Shown one piece after another: positions 22,374-34,199 of a DNA stretch of 64,000 nt; position 1 is the stretch's first letter; each line of letters starts with the position of its first letter. The notes beneath the pieces are model-generated. The model was given only the letters and a program-made list of their open reading frames with translations, searched no databases and was not told the DNA's origin. Origin of the DNA: Nematopogon swammerdamellus (taxonomy: Eukaryota > Arthropoda > Insecta > Lepidoptera > Adelidae); contig OX336339.1 in NCBI GenBank assembly GCA_946902875.1, positions 21,545,349-21,609,348 of the forward strand, in the 5' to 3' direction. A program made the translations under genes and the position numbers.

Positions 22374-22564
22374 ATTGGGTCATACTGACGTTTTCTGGCA
22401 CGCTCAGGTTATAAGTTAAAGTTAAAGGATTGCCACCGCAAAGCGAAGCCGCGCGAGCAGCGATAAATAAACTGGGGAAAAAAATCTAATAGCTTCACTC
22501 AATATTTTTGGATACATTTCTTCATCAATGGATGATCTTACACAAGATCATTGTCATCAAAAAT

Positions 22565-22728
22565 TTTCCCCCCAAGTACGATCTCGGGTTCTTCAAAAGG
22601 GGTGCGAATACTGTGTCAGGCCGACGAGGATATAGCATTCAAAACCGCCGCATACGACCGAATGTCCATGGGCGTTGTTAAACTCTTTATGGGTGGCTCG
22701 CCGCCTCATGTCGCGCTTTCTATATAAA
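22565..22728 (+). pseudogene. CR1/Jockey-like LINE 3' end
   Basis: The plus frame reads PPKYDLGFFKRGANTVSGRRG and continues into the tail AACTCTTTATGGGTGGCTCG, CTCATGTCGCGCTTTC and a short A-rich end. It matches the C-terminus and 3' UTR of the LINE at 60206-61112 in the opposite orientation. Strongly 5'-truncated. Confidence 0.7.
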
Positions 22729-23040
22729 ACAAAATGCTAACAAACAGAAATATCCATGAAAATAGAACGTTTCCTCCAGAACCCTGCGCCTTGACACAAT
22801 GCACACTTGGCCACTTTTTATCAGTATTGCGGAACAGGTAATGGCGGGCGAGGCGGGCTGGTTGCGTGTGGCCCCGCACTGCCTGGTTCATTGTTCGACC
22901 TGTTTGTTGCATGGGAGGCTCTGTGTGGCCGCCCTGGCGCTTTCTACTCGGTGTGAGCTTTGATATAGGTTCATTAATAGGTGATAAGAACATGAGGTGT
23001 TTGGCAATTCGCTCTGAAACTAAAACTTAGGCGTAGTTTT

Positions 23041-23325
23041 TTTTTTTTTTTTTATGGAAACTGACACGGTTGTCTACATCACCTACAACATCCGTGATGT
23101 CAGCCCATATAACACCGGGTGAAATTGCTGCCATGTCAGTGCTTCCCTTCGGTCGTGCCGGCTACACGGACTGGACGGAAAACACAAACTATTTACATAG
23201 CCGTTTCGACCGACCTTTCATTCAGTGCGGTGGTACCAACCCGGGCGGGTTACACCCTACCACATAGTAATATAAGAAGGGAATCATATCCCTTAGTCGC
23301 CTTTTACGACATACATTCATACGAC
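23041..23325 (-). repeat. tRNA-derived SINE, 3' two thirds
   Basis: A T run of about 16 followed by TATGGAAACTGACACGGTTG, the TTCGGTCGTGCCGGCTACAC block, GGTACCAACCCGGGCGGGTT and then CCCTTAGTCGCCTTTTACGA. The T run is the complement of the poly-A tail. It joins the TCGCCTTTTACGACA block, as does the copy at 52880. Confidence 0.85.
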
Positions 23326-23354
23326 ATAGTATTCAATGATGATATTTTTTTAGG

Positions 23355-23440
23355 TTTTAGGGTTCCGTACCTCAGAAGAAAAAAACTTAACCCTTATAGG
23401 ACCACTCTTGTGTCTGTCTGTCCGTCTGTCTCTCCATCTG
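23355..23440 (+). repeat. GGTTCCG-type repeat, 5' end of another subfamily
   Basis: TTTTAGGGTTCCGTACCTCA, then AACCCTTATAGGACCACTCT and a TCTGTCTGTCCGTCTGTC run. This differs from the other copies after GGGTTCCGTACC and stops before the usual TTGAACCGTAAT block. Confidence 0.6.
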
Positions 23441-24865
23441 TCACAACTTATTTTCTCCGAATCCACTGCACGAAAAAAGTTGTTGCGAGTAATAATTACT
23501 CATTACACTCGTATACGGAAGTAGTTCCACTCGCTATATCTGTGTCGCTAGTATGAATAATGTCATTCGTAGCGTTATTAAAATAATCTGTTGAAGTTTC
23601 GCGGCATAATTGGCATAATGAACGCGAGCGGCTATTGTTTAATTTTCACGTTGAAATTATTCCGCGCGTTGCTCACTCGTGCTCGCGATGTGCTCTGCTC
23701 GGGTTGTTGCTCGCTCACTTTAGTCGCGCTCGCGTTTCACAGTTCATCAACAGTTTGGTTACAGCTGCAGCAATAGCAAATGTTGGTTGAATTCTTGTGC
23801 ACAGCGGTTATTTTTAAACCTTTTCTATTTTTGACGTGATAACGTCACGTCTTATAAATTGATGAACACCGGCTGCACGCACGAAAAAGTGTCACGTTCC
23901 ATCTGAGCCTGTGTGTGCAAGCGAGAGCGCGTAACAAGCGATAGAGAGGAACAATCGGCCCAAGCGTCGGCTTGTACACATTTATCTCTCTGGTTCTTAT
24001 GGCGTTATCACGTAAAACTATCGTCCGTAAACCGACTTTACAGACAACCAATTTTTATTATTTCTTTTATATAATTTCATTTACTCTGTCTTGTTTCTTT
24101 CTGAACCGAATTTTCGCTTACGTCAAAATTGTTCTCGCGTTGCATCCTACTCCAAACCGCAAAACGGCGTGTCGCTATCCTTCTTGCACCCGCATATAAC
24201 TAGCAGCGTGTTTGGATCATTGTTACCGGTAATATTACCCATGTGTGACAGATAATGATAAATGATAATTGTTCTTATTCCTACATCCGTAAAGTTCAGT
24301 TCATCTTAATTTAAAAAACATCCCACTTTAAATCAATAATACCAGAGAACAAAACAATGCTGTTCATCCTTTTACGGTTTTTCATTGGGTTTAGCTGGCG
24401 AAGAAAGGGTAAGGCACCTATTCTTTTAAGAGCGTTTCCTGAACTAACTTCAATACCTTGCCTTATCCCACCTCGCCCAGTCCGTATGCTCGCGATGCAC
24501 TAATTGCGGAAACACCCTTTTCTAGGAGTCACAGAGTTCTCAGATCTACAGCATTCTCTAATCGTTCTTATGTCGAACTGCCAGAATGTGAAACAAGCTA
24601 TCACCAAACACCTTTCCCTGTTTCTGCTTCAAGTTACTGATAAATTGCTTTTCCTCAGAGACTTTAGTCCGCTTACAACCCAGATTGGCACCTTTGGGAG
24701 GGATGTGATATGTGGCTACGCCGGAGGCCAATTCTAACTCAGTACAAAATAATAATAAAAATCGACTAGAAAAATAATGAGGAAAAGTTAGATTTTTATG
24801 TGTAAAGAACAAAAATACGCACATTTCCAAAATCTACTTACGGGAGTTCGTGAAAACGTTTTTAA
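23441..24865. other. No recognisable gene
   Basis: CpG-containing but otherwise unremarkable sequence. Overlapping frames at 24458-24830 on both strands contradict each other and show no domain. Confidence 0.4.
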
Positions 24866-25056
24866 TTTTTTTTTTTATGGAAACTGACACGATTGGCTAC
24901 ATCACCTACAACATCCGTGTTGTCAGCCCATAATACCGGGTGAACTAGGTGCCACGTCAGTGCTTCCGTTCGGTCGTGCCGGCTACACTGAACTGGACGG
25001 AAAACACAAACTATTTACATAGCCGTTTCGACCGACCTTTCATTCAGTGCGGTGGC
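24866..25056 (-). repeat. tRNA-derived SINE, 3' half
   Basis: TATGGAAACTGACACGATTG after a T run, AATACCGGGTGAACTAGGTG, TACACTGAACTGGACGGAAA, then CATTCAGTGCGGTGG, where homology ends. Minus orientation. Confidence 0.85.
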
Positions 25057-25796
25057 ACAGAAAAATGTCGAAAAATGACGTGATTTTTTGGTGTCTTCTC
25101 TCATTTAATCGGCGATTTCTCGAAAACAACAAACGATATCGAAAAAATGAAAAAAGTCCTCGGGGTATTGAGTTGGGCTACAATTTGCAAAAAACGAGAC
25201 CTCGCTATCTCTCACGGTCTAGGCTGTAGCTTATCCTTTATTCGGCGGAATTTTGAGTACCGCGGGAGGTATGTGCGGCGCGCGGACTAATCTGAGTAGT
25301 AGCATTAATGTTTATGATTTTTACATATAAATATAATATTAATAAAATATAAAAATAAAATAATAATAATATAAATTGCTTTCAAATAATAATAATAATT
25401 TATAATTTAATATACACTGCATTCATTTGGTCATCTTCTAACCTAACCTATATAATATTTTTATATTTGATATTTATTAATGTTACTTTAGTTAGACATA
25501 ATGTCAAGCTTATCTTTTTTTCTGTCTAAATTTTAGTTTGCTTTTTTTAAGCTGCTTGTGTTTTTGAAAAATAATAAAAAATATATAAATGTAATACTTT
25601 TTTTTATTTTGTTGAGTTCATTTTCAATGTACCTCGAAGGTCGTGTAATGCACGAGATCTGTGAATTTTTTATTATGGTAAAATGTCACTTCGTAAAGAT
25701 GAGGATGCCGCTGACGCTATCCCTTTAGGTAGCTTTAATTGTCTCTGACTGAAGACTGAAGACAGACGAATATTTTCGTATATTTATATATATTTT

Positions 25797-26143
25797 TAGG
25801 GTTCCGTATCCGGTACGGGACCCTATTACTAAGCCTACGCCGTCTGTCTGTCTGTCCGACCGTCTGTCCGAGGGCAGGTATCTGTATCTCTTGAACCGTA
25901 ATAGGTAGCAAAAATAAGAAAAAGTAAAAAATTCACGGGGTTTCCTATAGAAGAAACTAAAAAGTGTATGCGCGCGCGCCATCTACCGAAAAGGCTATGA
26001 AGCATTTTAACTATTCATGAATTTTAACTAATATGAAGCATTTCATAAACACGCCATAGATGGCGTGAGTGGAGGTGACCATGACATGGCGATACGGAAC
26101 CCTCGGTGCGCGAGTTCGACTCGCACTTGGCCGGTTTTTTAAA
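25797..26143 (+). repeat. GGTTCCG-family repeat with paralogous empty site
   Basis: Runs from TTTTTAGGGTTCCGTATCCG to GAGTTCGACTCGCACTTGG and CCGGTTTTTT. Sequence on each side (25710-25796 and 26144-26260) is repeated at 26770-26960 without this unit, which defines the inserted segment and shows it arrived after the local duplication. Confidence 0.85.
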
Positions 26144-26245
26144 AATAAATGTTATATTTCCTTTTCGTTTTCTTTCAGACGTAAACGAAAGATAATAAAA
26201 TATTTATGTCCTCATTGTTATTCCATTCGAATTAAATGTGCATTA

Positions 26246-26358
26246 AATACCTCGGTGTATTAGCTAAGAGAATAGAAGACAGTGTCTTCTGTTCTCTTAA
26301 ACTAATACGCCGAGGTATTACTCCTTAGACTCCTTGGTGTCTTCAAGACACCAAGGAG
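26246..26358. repeat. Two consecutive palindromes
   Basis: The first (26246-26319) pairs AATACCTCGGTGTATTAGC and AGAGAATAGAAGAC with near-complementary text around a 3-bp centre. The second (26330-26358) is a perfect 14-bp inverted repeat, CTCCTTGGTGTCTT, with a 1-bp centre. They could form tandem hairpins or be the fused ends of a TIR element. Confidence 0.8.
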
Positions 26359-26769
26359 ACATATCCGCAGCGCAGCTTGAAATTAATTTATTTCAATTAA
26401 CTGAATAAACACGATTAAAGCACTGACACAAGACCATTGGAGAAACCGATGACGCCATTTCGAAATTGTTTCCCGATCGAGTAGTACGGCGCTAACTACA
26501 TGCGGATACTAAAACTCTAGGGACGGCTACAAATGCGGTCAGATAGACGTTACTTCCCCCAGGAGCCATTATTGAAGTTAACTCCTCGATAAGGCAACGT
26601 TAATTATAGAGAGAGTGGAATATTCGAAGATTTCTGCCTTCTGATTAAGGGCATCGAGAAAGTCTGTTGCATATTTAAATGAAATAATTAATTCATGCGA
26701 TGGATAAAAGCTGTTTGAAATAGCTGTAGGTATTTCCATGTATATTTACAACTTCATCTGAAAGCATGT

Positions 26770-26960
26770 TCTTTGATGCTGTCGCTTTAGGTAGCTTTCT
26801 CTCTGACTGAAGACTGAAGAGAGACTAATATTTTCGTAAATACATTTATATTTTCCTTTGCTCTTCGTTTTCTTTCGAACATAAACAAAAGCTAATAAAA
26901 TATTTATGTTCTCATTGTTATTCCATTCGAATTAAATCTGTAATATCTAAATACCTCGGT
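26770..26960 (+). repeat. Duplicate of the 25.7-26.2 kb flank (empty site)
   Basis: Shares TTTAGGTAGCTTT, CTCTGACTGAAGACTGAAGA, CTTCGTTTTCTTTC, TAATAAAATATTTATGT, TTGTTATTCCATTCGAATTA and AATACCTCGGTGTATTAG with 25710-26262, in the same order and strand. It lacks the 347-bp GGTTCCG unit. Confidence 0.8.
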
Positions 26961-27129
26961 GTATTAGTTTTTTTGGAACGAAGTTCCTTATTATCGCACG
27001 TTACACTCCAGACACTTGGGGAATGAGAGTTAGGCCGAAAAAAGTGTAAGACTTCGACCGTCACGACTCTCAAACGTTGTTAATTTATTTCATTGTTCCG
27101 GTCGAGGGGTTAGTTACTTGAGCAAAAAG

Positions 27130-27425
27130 TGTACACCAGGTTACCTGTAGGCAAGATTACCAGGATTACCTTGTAATTTCCAGATTCCGAATGATTTCAA
27201 AGATTCCTAGGGATTTCCAAGATTCTATAAGGACGACCAAAGATTTCTAAGGGATTACCCAAGATTTCTAAGGGATTACCAAATATTTCTAGGATTACCA
27301 AAGATTCCAGGATTTCGTAAGATTTCTAAGGACTACCAAAGATTCCTAGTACCAAATATTCCTAGTGGATTACCTAAGCTTACCAAGATTTTGATCGGGT
27401 TGCCAATGATTTCTTTGGGATTCTT
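27130..27425 (+). repeat. Degenerate short tandem array (GATTACC/GATTTCTAAGG)
   Basis: A loose period of about 20 bp built from AAGATTTCTAAGGGATTACC-like words. The same text resumes at 28553-28750 after the LINE, so the LINE inserted into the array. Confidence 0.75.
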
Positions 27426-27437
27426 AGATTCCCTGGG

Positions 27438-28548
27438 TTTTTTTTTTTTTATTGCTACCGAACTGGGTGGCTCTGTCCGAGGTCGCAACCTCAGACGCAG
27501 CCAATTTCACCCCCGAGGAGGTACCAATCCGGCTTGGAGGTGGACTAATGTTGCTGGGGAAAGGCTATTAACCCGCGATTTGAAGATCCGTGGATTGTAG
27601 GAGTGGGGGAAGATATTCCCTGGCAGCCCGTTCCACACCTTTGCAGTGCGATACAAGAACGAATTAGAGAATCGTGCAGTTCGAAGAACTCTTCTGTCGA
27701 CTACGAACGGGTGTTCCGCGAGAGTATGGCGGGTTTGGCGAAGGCGAACAGGAGGAGGAGGGATAAGGGAAGCAAGTTCGTCAGAGCAGCGGCCATAGTA
27801 GTACCGATAAAACAGGCTCAATGACCCAACGATACGTCTGTGCTTTAGAGGTTGAAGGTCCTTTGTGAGTACAGAGTCACCAATGAGGCGAATGGCTCGT
27901 CGCTGAATAGAATCCAAGGCTAAAAGAAGGTACTCAGGGGAACCCTCCCAAAGATGACTGCAATATTCCATCACCGGTCTTACTAGTGCTTTGTAGAGTG
28001 CAAGCAGTTGGACCGGCGTGAAAAAACGCCGACATCGGCATTGGCGTATATAGAGGGGGGGCCGGGTGGGCACGGCCCACCCCAGAAGTGTCTGGTGCCC
28101 ACCCCAGGATGTTGGGTTGCCAACCCAAAATTCTAGGGTGGACACTTAAATAATTTCACACAAAAACACTTAAATAACCACAGCTGAGGAATCAACATAA
28201 AATTCCATTTCCATCCAGGTAATCAAAATAAACACTTTAAAAAAATGTTTTTGTTTAATTTTATTTAGGTAAAGAAACTTTCCGAAATCAATGGTCGAAA
28301 TATGGCTCAACACTTCAAGTTCAAATTACCTACTTTTATTGCGTAGGTACATCGGGTTTCGGCTTCATCGGCCATCGCTTTTCAGGGGCAAGGCCCACCC
28401 TGGAAAATAACCCTAGATACGCCAATGGACATCGGTAAAGGACCCCTAATTTTCGAGACGCTAGTTTCGCCTTGGACTCTATGAACGATCGAAACCCAAC
28501 GTCCCTGGACACCTCCATACCCAGGGCGCCCAGACTACCATCGTTGGG
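27438..28548 (-). pseudogene. Jockey-like LINE 3' end, interrupted by a MITE
   Basis: On the minus strand the frame starts with MEVSRDVGFRSFIESKAKLA at about 28518, is interrupted at 28427-28039 by a hAT MITE, and resumes with RCRRFFTPVQLLALYKALV. It carries QRRAIRLIGD, SLFYRYYYGRCSDELASLIP and WNGLPGNIFP, typical of the region after the reverse transcriptase of Jockey-clade LINEs. The 3' end is ATTGC-type text followed by an A run (T run at about 27430). The flanks share TTCCTAGATTCCCTGGG with one mismatch, a likely target duplication. The first 35 or so codons of the longest open frame come from the MITE. Confidence 0.8.
28039..28427. mobile_element. hAT-type MITE with 8-bp target duplication
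   Basis: A 389-bp unit bounded by CATTGGCGTATATAG and CTAGATACGCCAATG, inverted termini of hAT type. GACATCGG is repeated exactly on both sides (28031-28038 and 28428-28435). The uninterrupted LINE copy at about 59360 shows the pre-insertion sequence with a single GATGTCGG-type site. The interior has no transposase frame. Confidence 0.92.
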
Positions 28549-28552
28549 TTCC

Positions 28553-28750
28553 TAGATTCCCTGGGATTACTCGATACTGCCTAAGATTTCCAGATTCCTC
28601 GGACTCCCACCTAAGATTACCAAGACTTTGATCGGGTTCCCAATGATTCCCTTGGGATTCCTAGATTCCCTGGGATTACTCGGGACCGCCTAAGATTTCC
28701 AGATTCCTCGGACTCCCACCTAAGGTTACCTGAGATTACCAAACAATTGT
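28553..28750 (+). repeat. Degenerate GATTACC/CCTAGATTCCC array, distal part
   Basis: Words such as CCTAGATTCCCTGGGATTAC and CTCGGACTCCCACCTAAG repeat twice about 95 bp apart. It continues the array at 27130-27425 across the LINE insertion. Confidence 0.65.
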
Positions 28751-29259
28751 ACACCAGATTCCCTAAGTGACTGACCCCTCGGTTCCGGTTATTTAATACA
28801 ATATATAGGGAAATTCCCCTTTACTGTAACGAGAGTTTAGTGTATTCCCCTGGGGAATACACTAAACTCTCGAATTGTAGTGTATATTTATGTGTGTATG
28901 TCTTATATTTATCGTATAGTACTCCTTCAAACCCACCGCCTCCCGAGCGCACCATCCTTGCGGATATAGCACTCGCATCGTGTTGTCATCGCTCGTCAAA
29001 GCAAGTTATCATCCGAGTCCGATGCACGCACAGGGATTGCATTCTGTCGGCCGCCATGACAGCGGCACGACCGAAGACGCGCAAATACAGCGGTCCAATC
29101 CCACTCGAGGGAACCCAGCGAGGCGTTCTGGGTCCCCCCCTTAGAGCGCACCGGCTCCGGAAGGTGTCCCCATCTGTCCGTCAGTATGTCGTTAGACCCT
29201 ATTGGCCCTATTGTACGTCACAGTACGGCGACTTGTCTCCCCGTTGTCCTCTAACCTAA

Positions 29260-30210
29260 TACCTCACCTTACCCCCAAGCTGTGAATCTACTTGTTGCGT
29301 CCGTCTGTCATCGTCGTCGGGCTCCGCTTCTTTTATTGGCCCTAGGTGGCATCTTTTATTGGCCTTGGGCTCTGGGCATCTTTTATTGACCACCTAGGCA
29401 TCTTTTCGGCGTTTTGAGCGTCATTTTGTCAGTCCGTCCTGCGCCTGTCAACTGTCAGCCCAGTCCTTCTCGTCTCTTAATTTTTTTCTTTTATCCTTTC
29501 CTTCCTTTTTTCCCCCTTCCCTTTCTACATACCCATGCATCGTGATGCTATGTGTGCCCAGGCATCTTGTGCACCCTTAGTGCACGCTGTGCGACCTGTC
29601 AGGCGAAGAAGACCCCGACGTGGGGGCGCCACTGTGCCACGACTCCTGCTCCATTTTGGCCGCGTGCCACCTCCCGCAGAACCTCCGAAAAGCCGCAAAG
29701 GTCTGCGCCGTTGCTGTCAGATCGTCGTAGAAGACCGGACCCCCCACCAGCTCACGTATTTCATTCATCATCTGCGTTCTCTCAGTATCGTACTCGCTGC
29801 ATTCCCACAGAATGTGCTCAGCGTCCTCCCTTTCCTCCCCACACGTACAGCCACCGTCCTCAGCCAGTCCCAGATCGTGTAGTCTGCCGCGGAAATTTCC
29901 ATGGCCAGTCAGGAGCTGCGATGTTAAATAGTCGGGAGCGACCCATTTCCTTCGGAGCCTCTCCGTTACGCTGGGGAAGAACTTGTAAAGGTGCCTCCCC
30001 GTCTCTGCCATGTCCCATCTGCTTTGCCATTGGCTCTTTGTGTCTGCGCTGACCCGTGCCGCTTCTGTGGCGGATTCCTCCTTGGTGGAGCACTCCTTTC
30101 TGGCCCTGAGCACACCCGCGGCAGCCACCACCTCGAGATCTGCCGGCAGCACGCCCGCAAGGACCGGGAGGGCTGCGGTGCTGGCCGTCCTGGATCGTAT
30201 AGTACTGTAT
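29260..30210 (-). pseudogene. R1-like LINE 3' end (C-terminal region and 3' UTR)
   Basis: Minus-strand codons from about 30208 to 29577 read TAALPVLAGVLPADLEVV, then WQSRWDMAETGRHLYKFFPS, LLTGHGNFRGRLHDLGL and a CCHC-like motif (C102, C104, H113, C118 of the open frame). This order is characteristic of the region after the reverse transcriptase in R1-clade LINEs. The frame is open for 191 codons, so decay is modest, but the 5' part is missing. Below 29577 lies a probable 3' UTR with repeated CATCTTTTATTGGCC-like words down to about 29330. R1 relatives often insert at specific sites; none is evident here. Confidence 0.75.
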
Positions 30211-31756
30211 CAGTGTTCGTGCCTGACAACTGCCGCCGGGCGAGGACTCATCCATTGTTTGTAGTACCCAAGTCGCGGACAAACTTATTACGCCACTCAC
30301 CAGTTAGTCGTGCCTTGACATTGCTCAGTGAGTTGACTGCACAGGTTCCGGAGTTGGACATTTTGCCTCCTCAGTTCGGGAGTTCGCTAATACCGTCATG
30401 AAGCACCTGAACCCTTAATTCCTATATATATCATGTATTGGTTAACTCTGTAAGGTCATCCATAATTTTTATAAATTATAAATTTAAAAAAATATATGTA
30501 TAGGCCTGGAGGAATTAGACAGTGAAACAATTAATATGTATACACAAAACAATAAACATCATAAAACTGCATTCATTTGGTATTTATTTACGTGGCTGGC
30601 TAGCTACCTAGTCTAATAATACCCAAGCGTAGACCGATTGTTAAATGAATAGGTTAGGTTAGGTCCCCAATAGATAAAAGATCGACTGAAGTGTTAAGAA
30701 AAACATTATCCTGGCAACATTGATTAACGAGCTGCTGCGGATCCTAAAATCACAAACCTAAGCAAACAACGTATAATAACTAGCCTGTTATATAATAATT
30801 TACGTGTACCGCCTTTCTAACGAGAGCACACGACGTTAACACATTCACATATTCAATATGGAATATTTGAATTTCATCATTTGACTTAGCTGAGTGAGAC
30901 CAAATAGAATGTGCTCGGAATAGCAATCGCGATTTCTGAATATCCTTCGATTTCTGAAATCAGACGCACCGCCTCCCCCTACCTACACTCCCAACTGCTA
31001 CCTTACAGGCTTTACAAAGTCACACACTTTATATCCTTTCAGCTTTTTGCCTCAAATAATCGTTGTAGCGCTATCGCGAACACCTTCCATACTTTGAGTC
31101 CATACTTTTTCATTTTCACATAGGGAGCGGCAGTGCAGATAAATAGGAAACATACTAACGTTAATAATTCATGGCGTCGCCCTTTTTTTCCGTGCCTTCA
31201 TGGAGGTATCAAAAAAGGGGCTTTCGTCGTCGATGCCGCCGCCGGCGCGTTCAGCTCTGAGATCGCTCGTAATCTCTGCGGGGCAGTCTGTAATGCATAC
31301 TCAATGTCGCGACGATTGAAAAATTCAAGGAGAGCGCGATCGAGGACCGAGCGAGACGCGCTTAGAGATTCCTGTCGTCGGGCATTCAAGAGCTGCGGAG
31401 AGCTTATTACAAAAAGGTGAAGGTATGGATGTATGTATATATTATTATTTATTGAACACCAATTTAATATACAAATTAGGGACAATAGGCGAGCTTAATG
31501 CAGTGAGGCATTCTATTCTAACTAACCTTTGGGATGTGGGAGAAGTATATGCAGGCGAACAAGAATAGTTTGTGGCAATATATTAAGCAGTAAAGGAATA
31601 TGATAACCTACAACCGAATGCTACGAGTACATAAATATTGTGTATATTATTATATATGACTTAAATACTTTTTTATACCAATATTTGTATAATATCAACA
31701 TAAATAGGATGTCAAAAATTCATAAAAAATATTCGCTTCATCCACTTACTGACCAT
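30211..31756. other. No recognisable gene
   Basis: 30211-30415 is GC-richer and may be a further fragment of a retroposon. The rest is AT-rich. Frames on both strands at 31133-31485 overlap and have no domain I know. Confidence 0.35.
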
Positions 31757-31999
31757 TTTTAGGGTTCTGTATCCATACGGAAGCCTATTACTAAGCCTGC
31801 GCCGTCTGTCTGTCTGTCTGTCGGTCGGTCTGTCCGAGGGCTGTATCTCTTGAACCGTAATAGGTAGCCCGTTGAAATTTTCACAGAATATGTGTTATTA
31901 TGGCCGATATAACAACAAATTAAATAGGAATAAGAAAAAGAAAAAAAATCACGGAGGTCCCCAGACAAGAAACTCGACTCGCACTTGGCCGGTTTTTTA
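31757..31999 (+). repeat. GGTTCCG-family repeat, internally deleted
   Basis: TTTTTAGGGTTCTGTATCCA, TCTGTCTG run, TCTTGAACCGTAATAGGTAG, TATGGCCGATATAACAACAA, then directly ACTCGACTCGCACTTGGCCG and TTTTTT. The segment between the AAGAAACT block and the 3' end is missing. Confidence 0.8.
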
Positions 32000-33335
32000 T
32001 GTTCTGTAACAGATACTCTTTTGTCATACAACTTTGAAGTACAAAATGAAGTACAAAATGTTTAACACCTCCTTGTGGAGCAAGTTACGGGAAGAGATTA
32101 AATATATTTCATCTCAAAATGAAAGTTCTAAAACAAAAGTTTTCGCGTAGAGTTTCCGATTCTGCTCTTAAACGAACACCTAAAATATATCACGTGATAA
32201 ATTTCTGTTTTATTCTACGTGATAAGAACTAGAAAATCCAAGATATCCTATCTGAACGTAGAAATATCAATTATCGTGGAAAGAAGGCGCAAAGGAAAGC
32301 TAATACGGCGCGGTTATGGATCGGAATCCTCGGCACCTGAAGAAATTCCAATAAATTGGATTTACGTCGTGGCAGCGTCTACAATATTTTCTTACTTTTA
32401 TTTTCTATAAGAAAATATTTACCACTGTCCAGTGGAAAAGGGACGGGCGGGCGAGAATATACGTTTATTTTTAAAGGTCAATTTAGTGCTGAATTTACGA
32501 AATTTTATGGCCATTAAAAATAGCAGGCCAATAAAATTTTTATTTATATTTTTACTGCTTCTAAAGGTCATACAAGTTATCTTGATATTATTCACGATCA
32601 TAATTTCGTTTCAAACGTGACACGTGATGTCGTTCCATTTATGAAATTCCTTTTGTTCTGTGTCAGTGAACAGCAATGAAGTTAAATTAATTGTTAATTG
32701 TGAAAAGGCGAGTTGAAAAAGATTTTCTCTCTACTGAACTTTAGATAAATTGTATTCACGAACGAAACTTTACTAATTCTAAGAAACATTCTTTTTGGTA
32801 GGTATTTAACTTATTCGGTTTTTTTATTGGCGGTTGAACGTTCGCTAGGCAAACGGACAGAACATGTTTCATGATTTCACCGGCGGCGTCATAGATTCGT
32901 TTTTCAAATCGATTCTTCAATTTCCTTTTTCTAACTGAATCCAACTCGCTTCCAATTCGAAAAAGGAACGAGATTGGCCGACTAGTGGGTAAAATCAAAA
33001 GAGGCATAAGGACGAGTTTACCTGTCACTTGCAATTTGACGATTATTTGTCTACATTCCTTTCAGCATTATTTAAAGTATCGGAAGCCAAAGGGTTAATA
33101 AAAGTATGTGAGTATTGTAGATGATTTCACTACTTTCTCTTTCGAGGAAAAAAATAAATATAGACGACGGGGTCATGACATTAAATTTGTTACCAAATTG
33201 TTACCTATACACCGGTTTTGTATGTAGCTTGTATCAATTCGGTGTGTTAGAATTTGTGAATAATTTTGTATGAAACTGCGCCTCTATCTTTTCCTCGAAA
33301 TGTTTTTTCTTAAACGCATAAAATGTTTTGTGTTT
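32000..33335. other. No recognisable gene
   Basis: AT-rich sequence; frames of 60-90 codons occur on both strands without motifs. Confidence 0.4.
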
Positions 33336-33396
33336 AATGCTGACATCACGGATGTTGTAGGTGATGTAGCCAACCGTGTCAGGTTCCATAAAAAAA
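33336..33396 (+). repeat. SINE tail fragment (CCATAAAA type)
   Basis: GCTGACATCACGGATGTTGT, AGGTGATGTAGCCAACCGTG and TTCCATAAAAAAA followed by (AT)n. Only about 60 bp of the SINE 3' end are present, as in strongly 5'-truncated retroposition. Confidence 0.75.
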
Positions 33397-33978
33397 ATAT
33401 ATATATATATTTTGTTGTAAAAATTTTAGGAGAAAATATTAAAATCAACTATCATCAGATCACCACACATCACATTTTACTCAAACTAAATATTTATTAT
33501 TAGTAAAGCTATCAAGCTTTTGCCCGCGGCTTCCCTCGCGTGAAATACGTATTTAAAAAGAATAAAGTAACTAAGAAAGAAGGCCTACGTTCAGGTAAAC
33601 AATAAACCTTTATTTCAGCGCGCGGAACAATGCGGTTTGTATGAGAGCTACATCTTAGCGTAACCGGAACTGAATTGTATTTAGCCTATCCTGTGTAGTT
33701 AAATGTGATTGTACTAAATTTCAAATGAATTCAGATGATCGGTTTAAGAGTTGTGGAGGAACATTATTCTTATTATCATTTATAGCATTAACAGCTTGAA
33801 GCTGATGCGTGCATTTAATTTTCTTTTTTTTCCTCCGGAGTGCACTTTTTAATATGACATACACACAGACAATATTTCTAAAAGAGTCAATTTAGTTTTA
33901 GTACCATACGTAGAGTCTAAAAACACAGTATCCGTATCCCATAACACAAAGGAACTTACTAAAAGGGATGGTCCCTTA

Positions 33979-34197
33979 CATTTTTTTTTTTCTATTGCTA
34001 CCGAACTGGGTGGCTCTGTCCGAGGTCGCAACCTCAGGCGCAGCCAATTTCACCCCCGAGGAGGTGCCAGTCCAGCTTGGAGGTGGACTAATGTTGCTGG
34101 GATCCGTGGATTGTAGGAGTGGGGGAAGATATTCCTTGGGAGCCCGTTCCACACCTTTGCAGTGCGGCACATGAACGATTTAGAGAATCGTGCAGTT
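33979..34197 (-). pseudogene. Jockey-like LINE 3' end, short copy
   Basis: A T run, then ATTGCTACCGAACTGGGTGG, CACCCCCGAGGAGGTGCCAG and AGGTGGACTAATGTTGCTGG, matching the 3' UTR of the copy at 27438. About 25 bp between TTGCTGGG and ATCCGTGG are deleted. It stops at ATTTAGAGAATCGTGCAG. Confidence 0.8.
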
Positions 34198-34199
34198 AG

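Noticed and set aside
29860..30401. Several overlapping frames of 80-146 codons on both strands around the R1-like remnant
   Set aside because: High GC lowers stop frequency; only the 191-codon minus frame carries R1-type motifs.
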